Origin: Planctomycetaceae bacterium
GTDB lineage: Bacteria > Planctomycetota > Planctomycetia > Planctomycetales > Planctomycetaceae
Direction of reading: 5' to 3'
NCBI GenBank assembly: GCA_015485495.1
Contig: WFTL01000066.1
Coordinates: 1-34,590, forward strand
DNA length: 34,590 bases
Positions 34,388 to 34,590 of this stretch are shown in pieces. Position numbers and translations under genes: made by a program. Each line of letters starts with the position of its first letter. The first letter of the stretch is position 1. The notes below the pieces were generated by a model that was not told the DNA's origin, ran no database searches, and worked only from the letters and a program-made list of their open reading frames with translations.

Positions 34388-34590
34388 ATGATGAGGACCG
34401 GACTTGCGGCCGCGATCGCCGTGATGGGGTGTGCGCGGGCGGTGGCCGATGATGCGGATGCGCCGGATCCCCGGCTGCTGGCGGAACAGTACGCGTGGCT
34501 GCTGGAACAGCACCGGGATCTGGTGTGCCGGTACGTGTTTACGCTCTATGAAGCGAGCCGCGTGGACACGATGCCTCCTGCCCGGGACAA
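34388..34590 (+). CDS. Secreted protein, N-terminal fragment (cut by window edge)
   Basis: The frame starts with two ATGs at 34388 and stays open to the last base of the window, giving 67 residues. They start with a signal peptide (LAAAIAVMGCARAVAD) and continue with a helical stretch, PRLLAEQYAWLLEQHRDLVC, then RYVFTLYEASRVD. A GGGAG site lies about eight bases upstream. A Cys in the MGC context could be a lipobox-like lipidation site, but the flanking residues do not fit well. The gene follows the cysteine-rich gene by 133 bases on the same strand. The family cannot be told from the fragment. Confidence 0.6.
   Translation, partial: MMRTGLAAAIAVMGCARAVADDADAPDPRLLAEQYAWLLEQHRDLVCRYVFTLYEASRVDTMPPARD

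Overview
The window looks like a chromosomal segment of a Planctomycetota bacterium (probably Planctomycetales). GC content is high. A DUF1559 prepilin-like protein with a type IV pilin methylation motif, a secreted WPGWRG-type PQQ-propeller protein, a DUF1573 protein, an H4MPT-dependent formyltransferase (Ftr) and a fused SecDF occur together, a mix typical of that phylum. KdsB implies a Kdo-containing outer membrane. No rRNA, tRNA, CRISPR array, transposase or phage gene was seen. The lineage is inferred from gene content, not from a marker tree.

Layout. 0-5 kb: a HAD-like hydrolase (-) divergent from a dihydroorotase-type amidohydrolase (+), then a DinB-like/DUF1572 protein (-) divergent from a Baeyer-Villiger-type flavin monooxygenase (+). 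5-6.4 kb: a secreted PQQ-propeller protein (-). 6.7-11.5 kb: the classical tgt-yajC-secDF cluster (+). 11.7-15 kb: an alpha/beta hydrolase (+) converging on a translationally coupled pair (-), a DUF3556 membrane protein followed by a GXWXG/DUF4334 protein. 15.1-18.1 kb: a leftward run of three genes, a secreted orphan, the Bpt leucyltransferase and an MBL-fold hydrolase. 18.5-19.8 kb: a secreted serine beta-lactamase-like esterase (-). 20.5-21.8 kb: the DUF1559 protein with a clear intrinsic terminator. 21.9-23.7 kb: RidA-like (-) divergent from FloA (+).

24.0-28.7 kb is a rightward, closely spaced five-gene run: a small orphan, an OleA-type thiolase with all four hallmark residues, Ftr, KdsB, and an unrecognised protein with a deoxyhypusine-synthase-like stretch. 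It is preceded by a good sigma-70-like promoter (TTGAGA-17-TACACT) and a perfect 20-bp palindrome placed like an operator or 5' UTR hairpin. 28.9-32 kb: a secreted glycosidase-like propeller protein and an MFS transporter. 32-34.6 kb: an intergenic stretch with an inverted-repeat element, then a secretory module of a DUF1573 protein, a 160-residue exported protein with 14 cysteines after its signal peptide, and a signal-peptide gene cut by the window edge. A near-identical 22-bp direct repeat brackets the first two genes of this module.

No fully new multi-gene system can be proven from sequence alone. The best leads are the OleA/Ftr/KdsB/unknown run with its palindrome, the DUF1573 plus cysteine-rich secreted pair, and the DUF3556-DUF4334-hydrolase cluster.
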